From Clostridia bacterium (GTDB taxonomy: Bacteria > Bacillota > DTU086), in NCBI GenBank assembly GCA_012523575.1, contig JAAYIF010000008.1, forward strand, positions 1 to 60,263: a stretch of DNA of 60,263 nt. Direction: 5' to 3'. Positions 9,092 through 18,136 of this stretch are shown here, one piece after another. Below the pieces are notes generated by a model that did no database searches, was not told where the DNA came from, and saw nothing but the letters and a program-made list of their open reading frames with translations. Both the position numbers and the translations under genes were made by a program. Numbering within the stretch: position 1 is the stretch's first letter; each line of letters begins with the position of its first letter.

Positions 9092-10474
9092 TCAATCCTC
9101 CGCATCCTTTAGAGCATTTACTATCTCTTCCATTCCCATAGCCCGGGAACCCTTTACCAAAATAACGTCTCCCGGAGCAACAATCCTTTTAAGCCGCTCA
9201 GCTGCCTGGCCTTTATCGGAAACACAGAAGACATTTTTTTCGGGCAGCCCTGCATCCATCGCTCCCTGGGCGATATATTCCGCCAGTTCCCCAACGGTGA
9301 TCAAATAATCAATGCCTAAATGAACGGCTTCCCTTCCCACTTCCCTATGTTCCTTAACGGCAATTACCCCCAATTCCAGCATGTCGCCCAGAACGGCAAT
9401 CCTGCGATTTCCAGAAAAATCCTTTAAAACCCTTAAGGAAGCTTTCATGGAATCGGGATTGGCATTGTAGGCATCGTTTATTATAGTGGTATCCCTAATG
9501 CCTTTGAGGATTTCCAGGCGCATTTTTGTAAGATGTATTTGGTTCAATCCCTGCTGTATCTCTTCCAAACCCAACCCCAGCTGAAGGGCAGCCCCCACTG
9601 CGGCAAGACAGTTGTATAAATTATGCTTCCCGGGAATGGGGAGTTCTAGGGGGCCAGAAACTTTATCCGATACCAATACAAAGGAAGAACCCCAGGGTTC
9701 GCACTGCACCTTTTCAGCCCTGATCCGGGCTATATTTCCCATACCGTAATATATTACTTCCGCTGAAGTAAGACTGCCAATCAAAGAAGACCATTCATCT
9801 TCACTATTCAGTAAAAGAAAGCCTTCCTGGGGAAGGCTTTGGGCCAATTCCCCCTTGGCTCTGGCTATATTTTCCCTTGAACCCAGCCTCTCATAATGAG
9901 CCACCCCAATGTTGGTAATGATCCCCCCGGTGGGAGCGGCAATTTCACACAGCTGAGCGATTTCTCCCAAGCCCCGCATGGCCATCTCCACCACACAAAA
10001 ACGGCAGCTTCTGCTGAGCTCCAGCAGCACTAGGGGCAAACCAATATGGTTGTTTAAATTCCCCCGGGTTCTGCACACCTCCCCTGAAGTGGACAGAATG
10101 CCCGCCAGTATATCCTTTGTGGTGGTTTTTCCGCTGCTTCCCGTTATCCCAATGACAGGGATATCAAACTTTCTCCTCCACCATGCAGCAAGCCTTTGCA
10201 GAGCCGAAAGGGTATCCTCCACCTGCACCAAACATTTACCCCGGGCATTGCCCTTAAAATCTTTGAGCACCACCGCTGCCGCAGCGCCCTTTTCAAAGAC
10301 CTGTTCCACAAAATCCTGCCCGTCGAAGTTTTCTCCCCTCAGGGCGAAAAACACTTGTCCCGGCTCAATCTTTCTGCTGTCGATGCTCACTCCCCTAAAG
10401 GAAGTTTCTCCATCTCCCCAAACCAGCTTTCCACCACAGATTTCCGCAAGTTCCTTAACCCTAAGCTCTATCAT
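9092..10474 (-). CDS. murF: UDP-N-acetylmuramoyl-tripeptide--D-Ala-D-Ala ligase MurF
   Basis: Adds D-Ala-D-Ala to complete the UDP-MurNAc pentapeptide. N-terminal UDP-binding domain with GVSIDSRKIEPGQVFFALRG, ATPase domain with ITGSSGKTTTKDILAGIL (about residue 110), GNLNNHIGLPL, and the C-terminal NDAYNANPDSMKASL followed by AVLGDMLELG. Its start overlaps the murE stop in an ATGA-type arrangement. No D-Ala-D-Ala ligase gene is in the window, so that substrate is made elsewhere. Confidence 0.95.
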   Translation of the reverse strand: MIELRVKELAEICGGKLVWGDGETSFRGVSIDSRKIEPGQVFFALRGENFDGQDFVEQVFEKGAAAAVVLKDFKGNARGKCLVQVEDTLSALQRLAAWWRRKFDIPVIGITGSSGKTTTKDILAGILSTSGEVCRTRGNLNNHIGLPLVLLELSRSCRFCVVEMAMRGLGEIAQLCEIAAPTGGIITNIGVAHYERLGSRENIARAKGELAQSLPQEGFLLLNSEDEWSSLIGSLTSAEVIYYGMGNIARIRAEKVQCEPWGSSFVLVSDKVSGPLELPIPGKHNLYNCLAAVGAALQLGLGLEEIQQGLNQIHLTKMRLEILKGIRDTTIINDAYNANPDSMKASLRVLKDFSGNRRIAVLGDMLELGVIAVKEHREVGREAVHLGIDYLITVGELAEYIAQGAMDAGLPEKNVFCVSDKGQAAERLKRIVAPGDVILVKGSRAMGMEEIVNALKDAED

Positions 10475-11964
10475 TTCTTCAGTCTCCTCAATGCTTTCCT
10501 GGCTTCCTCACGGTCATCAAAATGAAGCACTTTATCTCCTATGATCTGATAGGTTTCATGGCCCTTGCCGGCTATTACTACCATATCCCCTTTCTGCGCC
10601 ATGCGCACAGCTTCGTTTATGGCTTCCCGTCGGTTTTCTATTACTTTATATCTATCGGTAATTTCCCTTACCCCGGGAAGAATATCTTCTATGATTGCCC
10701 CGGGAGATTCACTTCTGGGATTATCCGAAGTAATGATGCAGAAATCGGAATACAAAGCTGCGGCCTCTCCCATGAGGGGCCTCTTGGTTCTGTCCCTGTC
10801 CCCCCCGCAGCCAAAAACCGTTATTATCCTCCCCGGGGTTATTTCCCTCGCCGTTTGAAGGATATTTATTAATCCGTCAGGGGTATGGGCATAATCCACA
10901 ATAACGGAAAAATCCTGCCCCTCCTCAACGGATTCAAACCTGCCGGGAACCCCTTTTGCTTTTTCTAAAGCTTCTTTAATAAGCTCTATATCAACATCTT
11001 CGTTGGCTGCGGTACAGAAGGCCGCCAGGATGTTGTACACATTAAACCTCCCCATCAACCTGACCAAAAGTTCCAGCTTTGTTCCCCCATAGGCAATTTT
11101 CAAATGGGTTCCCCTGGGTCCAATATCAACTTCCTCAACCCGAGCATCGGCTTTTTCTGAAAACCCATAAGTTATGATGGGAACTTTAGCCTTTTCAGCA
11201 ATAATTTTTCCGTGGGGATCATCCAGATTTACCACTCCAAATTTTTTGCCCTGTTTTTTCCCGCTGTGAAGACCATAAAAAAGCTCCGCTTTGGTATTAA
11301 AGTAATCATCAAAAGTGGGATGAAAATCCAGATGATCCTGGGTTATATTGGTAAACACAGCAACATCAAATTCGCAATCAGCCACCCTTTTAAGCTTTAA
11401 AGCATGGGACGAAACCTCCATGACTGCATACTCCGAACCTGCCTCAGCCATTTCTGCCAAAAGGCCCTGGAGTTCCGGGGAATCAGGGGTGGTGAGTTTT
11501 GTTTCCACGGGTTTTCCTAAAATCCTGTTTTCCACGGTCCCCATAAGGCTTACCCTTTTGCCGGCATGATGAAGGATGTTTTCTATCAAATTGGTTGTTG
11601 TGGTTTTCCCGTTGGTACCCGTAACCCCTATAACCCTGAGTTTTTGAGAGGGATAGTCATTGATGTGAGCCGAAATTCTTGATAATGCAAGGCGGCCGTC
11701 TTTAACCCGAAGCCAGGGGACCCCAACTTCGGATAAAGGTTTCCGCTCAACCACCAGAGCCGCTGCTCCCTTTTTAACGGCTTCGTTTATGTAATCGTGC
11801 CCATCACTTTTATATCCCTTTATGGCAACAAAAAGGTCTCCCTTTTCCACCTTTCTGGAATCACATTTCACTTCTTTAAACACTGTGTCTAAATTACCCT
11901 GCCATTCTATAGTACCAATTATTTCCTTAATGCCTTTCAAAACCGCCACATCCTCATCCACCAC
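10471..11964 (-). CDS. murE: UDP-MurNAc-L-Ala-D-Glu--meso-DAP ligase MurE
   Basis: Adds the third amino acid of the stem peptide. VKCDSRKVEKGDLFVAIKG opens the UDP domain, VTGTNGKTTTTNLIENIL is the P-loop, and TTPDSPELQGLLA and HLDFHPTFDDYFNTKAELF follow. The residue-3 specificity motif reads SDNPRSESP (about residue 415), the DNPR form typical of meso-diaminopimelate enzymes, so the wall is probably DAP-type. The first codon is not certain (several GTG/TTG candidates in the first nine codons). It is the first gene after the spoVD terminator, so it may carry its own promoter in the roughly 100 bases upstream. Confidence 0.95.
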   Translation of the reverse strand: MVDEDVAVLKGIKEIIGTIEWQGNLDTVFKEVKCDSRKVEKGDLFVAIKGYKSDGHDYINEAVKKGAAALVVERKPLSEVGVPWLRVKDGRLALSRISAHINDYPSQKLRVIGVTGTNGKTTTTNLIENILHHAGKRVSLMGTVENRILGKPVETKLTTPDSPELQGLLAEMAEAGSEYAVMEVSSHALKLKRVADCEFDVAVFTNITQDHLDFHPTFDDYFNTKAELFYGLHSGKKQGKKFGVVNLDDPHGKIIAEKAKVPIITYGFSEKADARVEEVDIGPRGTHLKIAYGGTKLELLVRLMGRFNVYNILAAFCTAANEDVDIELIKEALEKAKGVPGRFESVEEGQDFSVIVDYAHTPDGLINILQTAREITPGRIITVFGCGGDRDRTKRPLMGEAAALYSDFCIITSDNPRSESPGAIIEDILPGVREITDRYKVIENRREAINEAVRMAQKGDMVVIAGKGHETYQIIGDKVLHFDDREEARKALRRLKK

Positions 11965-12027
11965 TGCTAAAATATCCCTTTTATATTATGCCCTGTTGAC
12001 CTAAGTTTAACCTATGGAAAGTTAAAT

Positions 12028-12056
12028 ACAAAAACACCAGAGCCAATACTCTGGTT
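12028..12056 (-). terminator. Intrinsic terminator after spoVD
   Basis: Minus-strand stem ACCAGAG / CTCTGGT with a six-base loop, followed by GTTTTTGTATTT. The T run is short, so it may be only partly efficient. It divides mraZ-rsmH-ftsL-spoVD from murE onward. Confidence 0.6.
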
Positions 12057-12061
12057 CCTAG

Positions 12062-14194
12062 TTACTGATCCTCTTTAAACCAAACTTCCACCTTGCTCCC
12101 CCTTTTTACTTTAGTTTCGGGGGCTGGTTTCTGCCGGTGGGCTTTCCCGGAACCATGGGGAATAAGCTCAAGCCCCAAGCTTTCCAGCAGGTCAGCAACT
12201 TCAAAAATTCTCTTTCCACTGACATCGGGAACCAAAACCTCCTGGGAGCTTTCCTGATCCAAGTATATTATAACTTTTGTGCCCTCCTTTACAACTGCTC
12301 CAGGCTTAGGCAGCTGATTTTGGACCTTTTCTCCCAGTCCCACAGTTTCTACTTCCAAACGGGCTTGGGCCAGTTTTTGCCTGGCTTCGTTGGGGCTTAG
12401 GCCAACCACATCGGGAACTTCCACATCTTCTCTGGGCTTAGGACTTTCTTCCCCTGGCATCTCCGGAGGCTTAACACCCGTATCCTGTTTGGGTAATCTC
12501 AAGTAGTGAAGGGTATCCTCGACCACCCTTTTAAAAATAGGTGCCGCCACCGTACCCCCATAATAGGGGTAACCCTGGGGTTCATCAACTATCACCAGAG
12601 CAGCCACCTGGGGATCATTGGCCGGAGCAAATCCCACAAAGGAAGCCACGTATTTCCCAGGAACATAGCCCCCCTTGCCTACCTTCTGGGCTGTTCCGGT
12701 TTTACCCGCCACCCGATATCCTTCTATAAAAGCTCTACTCCCCGTACCCTCATTGACCACATTTTCCAGCATCTTGCACAATCTTTCCGAGGTTTCCGGG
12801 GAAATTACCTGCCTTACTTTCTGAGGTTCAAACTTTTCCACAACCTTTCCGCTGTTATCGCGAATTTCCTTTACCAGCAGGGGCTTCATGAGATTTCCAC
12901 CGTTGGCAACGGCTGAAACCGCCGTAATCATCTGAATGGGAGTGACCGATATTCCCTGCCCTATGGAAATTGTAGCAATGTTTATATCCTTCAGCTGCTC
13001 CAAAGGGATGAGAAGCCCCTTGCCTTCGCCGGGAAGGGTTATCCCCGTTGCTTTACCGAAACCAAAATTTTTAATGTATTCATAAAATAATCCCCTGTCT
13101 TTGTTCGTTAATCTTAATCCCACAGACGCTAAAACCGGGTTGCAGGAGTTCATCAGCGCCTCTTCAATGGTCTGACTGCCATGGGGAACGTTGGTCCAGC
13201 ACCTGATTCTTTCTGACCCCACCTTTATATACCCCGGATCATAAAATCTTTCATTATCCCTTATGACTCCCTCCTCCAGCGCCGCTGCAGCGGTAATAAT
13301 TTTAAAAGTGGAACCCGGCTCATAGGTATCGGACACCGCAATATTCCTCCACGTTTTAGGGGAAAATTTGCTGAAATTGTTAGGGTCAAAGGAAGGTCTG
13401 CAGCCAAGGGCAAGGATCTCCCCTGTCTTGGGATTCATTACGATAATGGCAGCTCCTTTGGGATTAACGCCGCTGTTCATCAGCTGATCCAGCTCGCGTT
13501 CCACAATATACTGAATTGTTTCGTCAATGGTCAAAACAAGATTGTTCCCGTCCTTGGAGGAAATATATCGGTGAACCGCCTGTGGAAGTTTTCGTCCCGC
13601 TGCATCAAACTCCATTACTATGCGGCCGGGAACCCCTCTAAGTTCCTCATCAAAGGCTACCTCCAGTCCTTCCAGCCCCTGATTGTCAATTCCCGCAAAT
13701 CCCAGCAAATGGCAAGCCAGGGTCCCGTTAGGGTAAAAGCGCTGGCTCTCTTCTATCACCTCTATACCCTCTAAATCCAGTTCCTTAATTTTCCTACCCT
13801 TTTCAAAATCCTTTATTTTCCTCTTTACCCATACACTCGAACTGTTCTGGGTTATTTTTTTCAACACTTCTTTTTTATCCATTTCAAGAATCTCTGCCAG
13901 CTGCTCCGCAATCTCTTCCGCCTTACCCGTTCTCTTAATCTGAGGGGGAAAGGCCACCACAGAATCAGCACTGACACTTACAGCAAGCTCCCTTTCATTG
14001 CGGTCATAAATGGCTCCCCTTTTGGCTTCCACCACCACTTCCCGGAGCCTGTTGTCCAGAGCCTTTTGCTGCAGCTCATCACCCTTTACAAACTGTATGT
14101 AGCCCAGGCGTAAAAAGAGCAAAAAAATAACTCCAGCCAGCAGAATGAATAACTTAGCAATACGTTTTTTTATAAAAACATTGCTCACAGACAT
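12062..14194 (-). CDS. spoVD: Class B penicillin-binding protein with PASTA domains (SpoVD/FtsI type)
   Basis: Membrane-anchored DD-transpeptidase that cross-links septal or cortex peptidoglycan. One N-terminal membrane segment (residues about 11-33), a PBP dimerisation domain with RGAIYDRNERELAVS, then the transpeptidase: STFK at about 295-298, SCN at 350-352 and KTG at 498-500, followed by FVGFAPANDPQ. Two PASTA repeats occupy about 590-710 (PDVVGLSPNEARQKL; VPDVSGKRIFEVADLL). The 710-residue length and PASTA tail match SpoVD and Pbp2B-like proteins of spore formers. Its SEDS partner is encoded at 5616-6716. Vegetative versus spore role is not resolved. Confidence 0.93.
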   Translation of the reverse strand: MSVSNVFIKKRIAKLFILLAGVIFLLFLRLGYIQFVKGDELQQKALDNRLREVVVEAKRGAIYDRNERELAVSVSADSVVAFPPQIKRTGKAEEIAEQLAEILEMDKKEVLKKITQNSSSVWVKRKIKDFEKGRKIKELDLEGIEVIEESQRFYPNGTLACHLLGFAGIDNQGLEGLEVAFDEELRGVPGRIVMEFDAAGRKLPQAVHRYISSKDGNNLVLTIDETIQYIVERELDQLMNSGVNPKGAAIIVMNPKTGEILALGCRPSFDPNNFSKFSPKTWRNIAVSDTYEPGSTFKIITAAAALEEGVIRDNERFYDPGYIKVGSERIRCWTNVPHGSQTIEEALMNSCNPVLASVGLRLTNKDRGLFYEYIKNFGFGKATGITLPGEGKGLLIPLEQLKDINIATISIGQGISVTPIQMITAVSAVANGGNLMKPLLVKEIRDNSGKVVEKFEPQKVRQVISPETSERLCKMLENVVNEGTGSRAFIEGYRVAGKTGTAQKVGKGGYVPGKYVASFVGFAPANDPQVAALVIVDEPQGYPYYGGTVAAPIFKRVVEDTLHYLRLPKQDTGVKPPEMPGEESPKPREDVEVPDVVGLSPNEARQKLAQARLEVETVGLGEKVQNQLPKPGAVVKEGTKVIIYLDQESSQEVLVPDVSGKRIFEVADLLESLGLELIPHGSGKAHRQKPAPETKVKRGSKVEVWFKEDQ

Positions 14195-14227
14195 GCTAAG
14201 TTTCTCTCCCCTAAGCCAGAGTCACAG

Positions 14228-14788
14228 TTAATTTAAAAGAAATACTTCAGCCCTTTGGTTTTTGAAAATGTTATTAAAAAACTTGGACAGCCGCTCTCCC
14301 CCGGGCATGCTTTCATCCTGATTTTGAAAATTCTGTTTTTTCTCCTGTCCAGACGTTTGGGATGATAAAGCTGCTTCTCCCTGGTCGACCTTTGCCGTTG
14401 AAACAAAAACGATCCTTTCCAGATCAGGTTTTTTCATTCCCAGCTTCTCCACTGCTTCTTTCTCAATTCTGTCCAGAGAGCTCATTTGGGCAACCACATA
14501 TTCAAGGCGCTCATTTTCATTCTGAATATGCTCAATCTCCCTCTGAAGCCTTTCAAGTTTATAACCCTGACTGGCCACCGCCGCCGTCAGAGCCGTATAA
14601 TAAATTCCAAAGGATAAAAGTAAGAATAAAGTCCCTACCATTAAGAAAAACTTCTTAATAACACCTTTACGTTTAGCCTTGCGGCCTCTGACATTCCTTG
14701 ATCCTATCCGTACCTTGCCTAAACCCTGCTCCTCCGCTGTCTGCTCAAGGCCGTAATAATCCCCTTCAAGGTCAGGAGCTACTAACAA
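14228..14788 (-). CDS. ftsL: Cell division protein FtsL
   Basis: Small bitopic divisome protein. A basic cytoplasmic stretch (RGRKAKRKGVIKKFF) precedes one membrane segment (about residues 46-70), then a coiled coil with heptad leucines and glutamates (LERLQREIEHIQNENERLEY) and the septum-formation-type motif RIEKEAVEKLGMKKPD. A longer, polar, probably disordered C-terminal tail of about 60 residues follows, making it longer (186) than most FtsL proteins. Identity rests on topology, coiled coil and position between rsmH and spoVD; sequence conservation in this family is low. Confidence 0.85.
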   Translation of the reverse strand: MLVAPDLEGDYYGLEQTAEEQGLGKVRIGSRNVRGRKAKRKGVIKKFFLMVGTLFLLLSFGIYYTALTAAVASQGYKLERLQREIEHIQNENERLEYVVAQMSSLDRIEKEAVEKLGMKKPDLERIVFVSTAKVDQGEAALSSQTSGQEKKQNFQNQDESMPGGERLSKFFNNIFKNQRAEVFLLN

Positions 14789-14824
14789 CCCTATTCAACC
14801 CCCAATCTTTTTAGAACTTTATAT

Positions 14825-15763
14825 TTAAGCAATTTTCTCAGCTATCCTTAATTTGGCACTGCGGGATCTGGGATTTAACTCCTTTTCCTTTTTACCTGCA
14901 GTTATGGGCTTTCTTGTTATGATCCTTAATGAAGGAGTTTTCCCGCATACACAATGGGGAAAATCAGCGGGGCAGACGCATCCCTGGGCATGCTTTTGAA
15001 AGGCTTCCTTAACCAGCCTGTCCTCCAAGGAATGAAATGAAATCACGCATATCCGTCCCCCAGGCCCGGCATACCGGACCATTAATTCCAAAAGCTCCCT
15101 TAAAGCATTCAACTCATCATTTACAGCAATGCGCAGAGCTTGAAAGGTTCTCCGGGCAGGATGGGGGCCCTTTCTTCTTGCCCTGGCGGGAACCGCTGCC
15201 TTAATTATTTCCACCAGCTCGCCGGTGGTGGAAAGGGGCTTTTTCTCTCGCCTTTCAACAATAAAGGAGGCTATTCTCGATGCCCACCTTTCCTCACCGT
15301 ATTGAAAGATAATTTTTTCTAGCTCGTCTTTGGAATAAGTGTTTACTATCTTCTCCGCCGTAAGCTCGGAACCGGGATCCATCCTCATATCCAGGGGAGC
15401 GTCCTCCTGGTAGGTAAACCCCCTGGCCGGATTATCCAGCTGGTAGGAAGAAACACCCAAATCCGCAAGAAAACCGTCAACCCTGGTAATGCCTAAATTC
15501 TGAAGTACTCTGTCAAGATGGCGAAAATTTTCCCGCACGATTCTTATATGGGCTTCATAACCATCAAGGCGCCTCTGGGCAGCTTTAGCGGCTTCGGGGT
15601 CTTGTTCTATACCCACAAGGGTTCCCTCATTTCCCAGTCTTTTAGCTATCTCAGAGGAATGACCCCCGCCACCCAAAGTACAATCCACATAAATGCCGTC
15701 CGGTTTTATCTTTAAGCCCTCGATCACCTCATCAAGAAGAACGGGCACATGGCAAAATTCCAA
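14825..15763 (-). CDS. rsmH: 16S rRNA (cytosine(1402)-N4)-methyltransferase RsmH
   Basis: S-adenosylmethionine-dependent methylation of C1402 in the 16S rRNA P site. Hallmarks: [13 protein letters not shown] at the N terminus, the SAM loop [48 protein letters not shown] and [12 protein letters not shown] near the C terminus. Length of 312 is normal. It lies directly after mraZ (17 bases), the conserved head of the dcw cluster. Confidence 0.97.
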   Translation of the reverse strand: MEFCHVPVLLDEVIEGLKIKPDGIYVDCTLGGGGHSSEIAKRLGNEGTLVGIEQDPEAAKAAQRRLDGYEAHIRIVRENFRHLDRVLQNLGITRVDGFLADLGVSSYQLDNPARGFTYQEDAPLDMRMDPGSELTAEKIVNTYSKDELEKIIFQYGEERWASRIASFIVERREKKPLSTTGELVEIIKAAVPARARRKGPHPARRTFQALRIAVNDELNALRELLELMVRYAGPGGRICVISFHSLEDRLVKEAFQKHAQGCVCPADFPHCVCGKTPSLRIITRKPITAGKKEKELNPRSRSAKLRIAEKIA

Positions 15764-15780
15764 TTAATTCACTCCCGGCA

Positions 15781-16218
15781 TCACAGGTTAAAATCCACGT
15801 CCACAATCTTTTCTGCAATTTCTTCATATTCTTCTCGGGTCTCCTGGCTGTATTTTTCCCAAATTTCTTTATTCCATATTTCTAACCTTGTTAGAACACC
15901 TATAATCACCACTTCTTTATCCAGCTCTGCATACCTGCGGAGATTAACCGGAAGGAGAACCCTGCCCTGCTTGTCCACTTCACACTCACAGGCTCCGGAT
16001 AAGAAAAAGCGAGCGAAAGCCCTGGCATCGGATCTGGTAAAGGGTAGGGAACACAGCTTCTGTTCTATCTGTTTCCACTGGTCCATGGGGTAAAGAAAAA
16101 GGCAGTTGTCAAGCCCTTTGGTTACAACAAACCTTTCCCCCAGTTCCTCCCGGAACTTTGCGGGAATAATCAGTCTGCCTTTAGCATCAAGGGTATGTTC
16201 GTATTCCCCCATGAACAT
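15781..16218 (-). CDS. mraZ: Transcriptional regulator MraZ
   Basis: DNA-binding protein with two AbrB/SpoVT-like (MraZ) repeats that in other bacteria represses its own dcw promoter. The protein begins [22 protein letters not shown]; the second repeat has [21 protein letters not shown] start it at the ATG at 16218, where GTGGAG lies nine bases upstream. The open frame extends 27 codons further, but those residues are not MraZ-like and include the likely operator. The resulting 145 residues match the family. Confidence 0.93.
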   Translation of the reverse strand: MFMGEYEHTLDAKGRLIIPAKFREELGERFVVTKGLDNCLFLYPMDQWKQIEQKLCSLPFTRSDARAFARFFLSGACECEVDKQGRVLLPVNLRRYAELDKEVVIIGVLTRLEIWNKEIWEKYSQETREEYEEIAEKIVDVDFNL

Positions 16219-16229
16219 AGGATATCGCT

Positions 16230-16264
16230 CCACTTTGTGGGTATAACGACCCACTATAAACCAC
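16230..16264 (-). promoter_or_regulatory. Putative MraZ operator boxes
   Basis: Three GTGG elements on the minus strand just upstream of the mraZ start are spaced 10 and 21 bases apart (ending at 16264, 16254 and 16233), i.e. on one helical face. Published MraZ operators are short GTGGG-type direct repeats about 10 bp apart, so autoregulation is likely. No convincing -35/-10 pair was found nearby. Confidence 0.45.
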
Positions 16265-16318
16265 TTATTTTCACAATTTATTCTACACATAACCTCCATT
16301 TCCTGCTGTGATTTCCGT

Positions 16319-16349
16319 AAAAAAAATAAAAAAACGGCTTTTTCAGCCG
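16319..16349 (-). terminator. Intrinsic terminator after the PHP gene
   Basis: Minus-strand CGGCT-GAAAA-AGCCG hairpin followed by TTTTTTTATTTTTTTT. It ends the transcript of the PHP phosphatase and insulates the mraZ promoter region. Confidence 0.8.
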
Positions 16350-16366
16350 GATATTAAGAGGTTCCA

Positions 16367-17206
16367 TTAATTTTCTAGGGATCCCAACCGGTATTTTGCA
16401 GGCCCTAACCCCCCAATTTCCCTAAGAAGTTCCAAAGCCTTTAAAATATCCCTTCCCAAATCATCCGGTCTATGGGCATCGGAACCCACGGTGAAAAGTT
16501 TAGCTCCCTGATCCACACAGTATTCCAAAAGCCATCTTCCGGGAAAGGGCTCCCCGGGTCCCTGTCTGTATCCCGAAGTATTTATCTCAAAGGCAATTCC
16601 CCTTTTTATGGCCTCCTTTAATACCCCCCGGGCCCTTTTAGGCAGCTTTTCCAGTTCTTCCCGGCTATAATACTTAAAACCAAATCGTTTGAAAATATCC
16701 AGATGGGCTATTGCATTATAAATCCCCGCTGCCACTGCTTCTTCCAGTATGGAATAATAATCTTCCAGCAGCTCTGAAACGCTGTGCTTTAAAAAATATA
16801 TGGAGCTTTCGGTCTCCGAAGAGATAGCAGTGTGATCTATGGAGTGAACCGCCCCCAAAACATAATCAAAGGGATAGGAAGAAACAACTTCCCGAAGATC
16901 CCTTTCCATCCCGGGAATATGATCCATTTCAATTCCCGCTTTAATAATAAGCTGGTTCCCAAAACGCTTTCTTGCCTGCTCTATTTCTTTAAAATAACTG
17001 TCCAGCCAGCTTCCGGTAACGGAAACCAGCTTTCCCTCCATCCGAACAAAACCGTCAATGGCTCTTCTGACGGGATCCGCTTCATAGTGGGGTGTGAAGC
17101 ATATTTCCGATATTCCCCTTTCTATGGCTTTGAGGCAGTACTCTTCAATGCTGCCCTCGGCATCCGCACAGTAACGGCAGTGTACGTGGTAATCGCAGTA
17201 ATACAA
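16367..17206 (-). CDS. PHP-domain phosphatase of the histidinol-phosphatase (HisK/HisJ) family
   Basis: Metal-dependent phosphoesterase of the PHP fold. The metal ligands are visible in order: DYHVHCRY, TPHYE, GIEMDHIPG, GAVHSID, AHLDIFK and GSDAH. This pattern is that of HisK-type histidinol-phosphate phosphatases, but no other histidine genes are nearby, so the substrate is not established. I choose the TTG at 17206 because GGAGGGG lies seven bases before it; the ATG at 17224 lacks a ribosome site. It lies about 30 bases after the small membrane exporter gene and probably shares its transcript. A paralogue is at 27138-27902. Confidence 0.85.
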   Translation of the reverse strand: MYYCDYHVHCRYCADAEGSIEEYCLKAIERGISEICFTPHYEADPVRRAIDGFVRMEGKLVSVTGSWLDSYFKEIEQARKRFGNQLIIKAGIEMDHIPGMERDLREVVSSYPFDYVLGAVHSIDHTAISSETESSIYFLKHSVSELLEDYYSILEEAVAAGIYNAIAHLDIFKRFGFKYYSREELEKLPKRARGVLKEAIKRGIAFEINTSGYRQGPGEPFPGRWLLEYCVDQGAKLFTVGSDAHRPDDLGRDILKALELLREIGGLGPAKYRLGSLEN

Positions 17207-17239
17207 AATCTTCCCCCTCCGCATAAAGTCTTTAAAAAA

Positions 17240-17809
17240 TTAAGATGTGTTTCTTCCGCCTCTCCTCCAAAAAAATAAAAAAATCAATGCCGCTGCAAGG
17301 ATCAGTAGAAACATTCCGTAGCCCGCTGTAATAACCTTTATAACCCCAAGGGAAGCTAGGGTAACAATTACACCTGCAACAAGCATTCCTCCCCACAAAG
17401 CCGGCAGTGCATACCAAAATTTTATCCCAAATAAATAAGCAAGGAGGCTTCCCGTCCACACCCCCGTCCCGGGAAGGGGTACGGCCACAAAAAGCATTAA
17501 ACCCAAAGCGCCGTATTTCTGCACCTGGTCACTCTTTTTTCTTGTTCTCTCTAGAATGTATTCAATAATTTTCCTGAAAAAATCCACCCTGGAAAGCAGC
17601 TTAAATGTAGGTTCCAAAAGCAGTAGAAGAATAAGGGCCGGAATGCCGTTTCCCACTGCGGAAAGCCCAAAGGCCTCCCACGGGGACATACCTATGGCCA
17701 GGGCTGCCGGAATGGAAAAGCGAAGCTCCGTCACAGGTATGGCAGCAAGTATAATGATCTGTAGAGCAGTAGGCACATCCTTTATTAAATCCACTAACTG
17801 TTGGGTCAA
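17240..17809 (-). CDS. Small multidrug-export-like membrane protein (COG2426 family)
   Basis: Integral membrane protein of about 190 residues with five to six hydrophobic segments. It contains the conserved ALQIIILAAIPVTELRFSIP start, GNGIPALILLLLLEP and the glycine/proline-rich loop PLPGTGVWTGSLLAYLFGI that mark the small multidrug export family (PF06695). Actual transport substrate is unknown; the family name is weakly supported by experiment. The TTG at 17809 has GGGGGAG nine bases upstream; an earlier TTG at 17833 has no site. C-terminal tail is basic (FFWRRGGRNTS). Probably operonic with the PHP gene downstream. Confidence 0.75.
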   Translation of the reverse strand: MTQQLVDLIKDVPTALQIIILAAIPVTELRFSIPAALAIGMSPWEAFGLSAVGNGIPALILLLLLEPTFKLLSRVDFFRKIIEYILERTRKKSDQVQKYGALGLMLFVAVPLPGTGVWTGSLLAYLFGIKFWYALPALWGGMLVAGVIVTLASLGVIKVITAGYGMFLLILAAALIFLFFWRRGGRNTS

Positions 17810-17840
17810 TTTTTTCCACTCCCCCACAAGCAAAAAACAG

Positions 17841-18110
17841 GTTAAACCGCAGCAAAAACCCTTTGCCAGAATGATTGTCGTAAGCTTTTAGACTGTTGAT
17901 AAGCCTTCTCAGTAAATTTCATATAGGGCTTTGCTGCGGTTTGCGAAACGACTTAACGGACGCAGGCTAACATCCCTTAGCAAAGCGTAAAGCAAAACCG
18001 GGAACCGCGAGCAGAAGATGAGCGCCAGCCAGTCTCTCGCATGGACACCGAATTGGGCAGCCCGGTTTTAACCAGCGCAAGTTCGCAAGTAGAGAAAACC
18101 GCAGCAGAGA
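17841..18110. repeat. Inverted-repeat-rich non-coding element
   Basis: No plausible gene lies between 17810 and 18136. The stretch holds nested complementary arms: GCTGCGGTTT (17933-17942) with AAACCGCAGC (18096-18105), TTGCGAA (17941-17947) with TTCGCAA (18082-18088), AAAACCGGG (17994-18002) with CCCGGTTTT (18061-18069), and GCGAG (18007-18011) with CTCGC (18036-18040). An alternative eight-base arm GCTTTGCT/AGCAAAGC (17928-17935, 17979-17986) also exists. AAACCGCAGC occurs a third time at 17844-17853. It could be a MITE-like repeat or a structured RNA; only one copy is in the window. The promoter of the downstream exporter gene must also lie here but was not recognised. Confidence 0.6.
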
Positions 18111-18136
18111 TTCTCTGTCAACAGAATGAATGCTTT

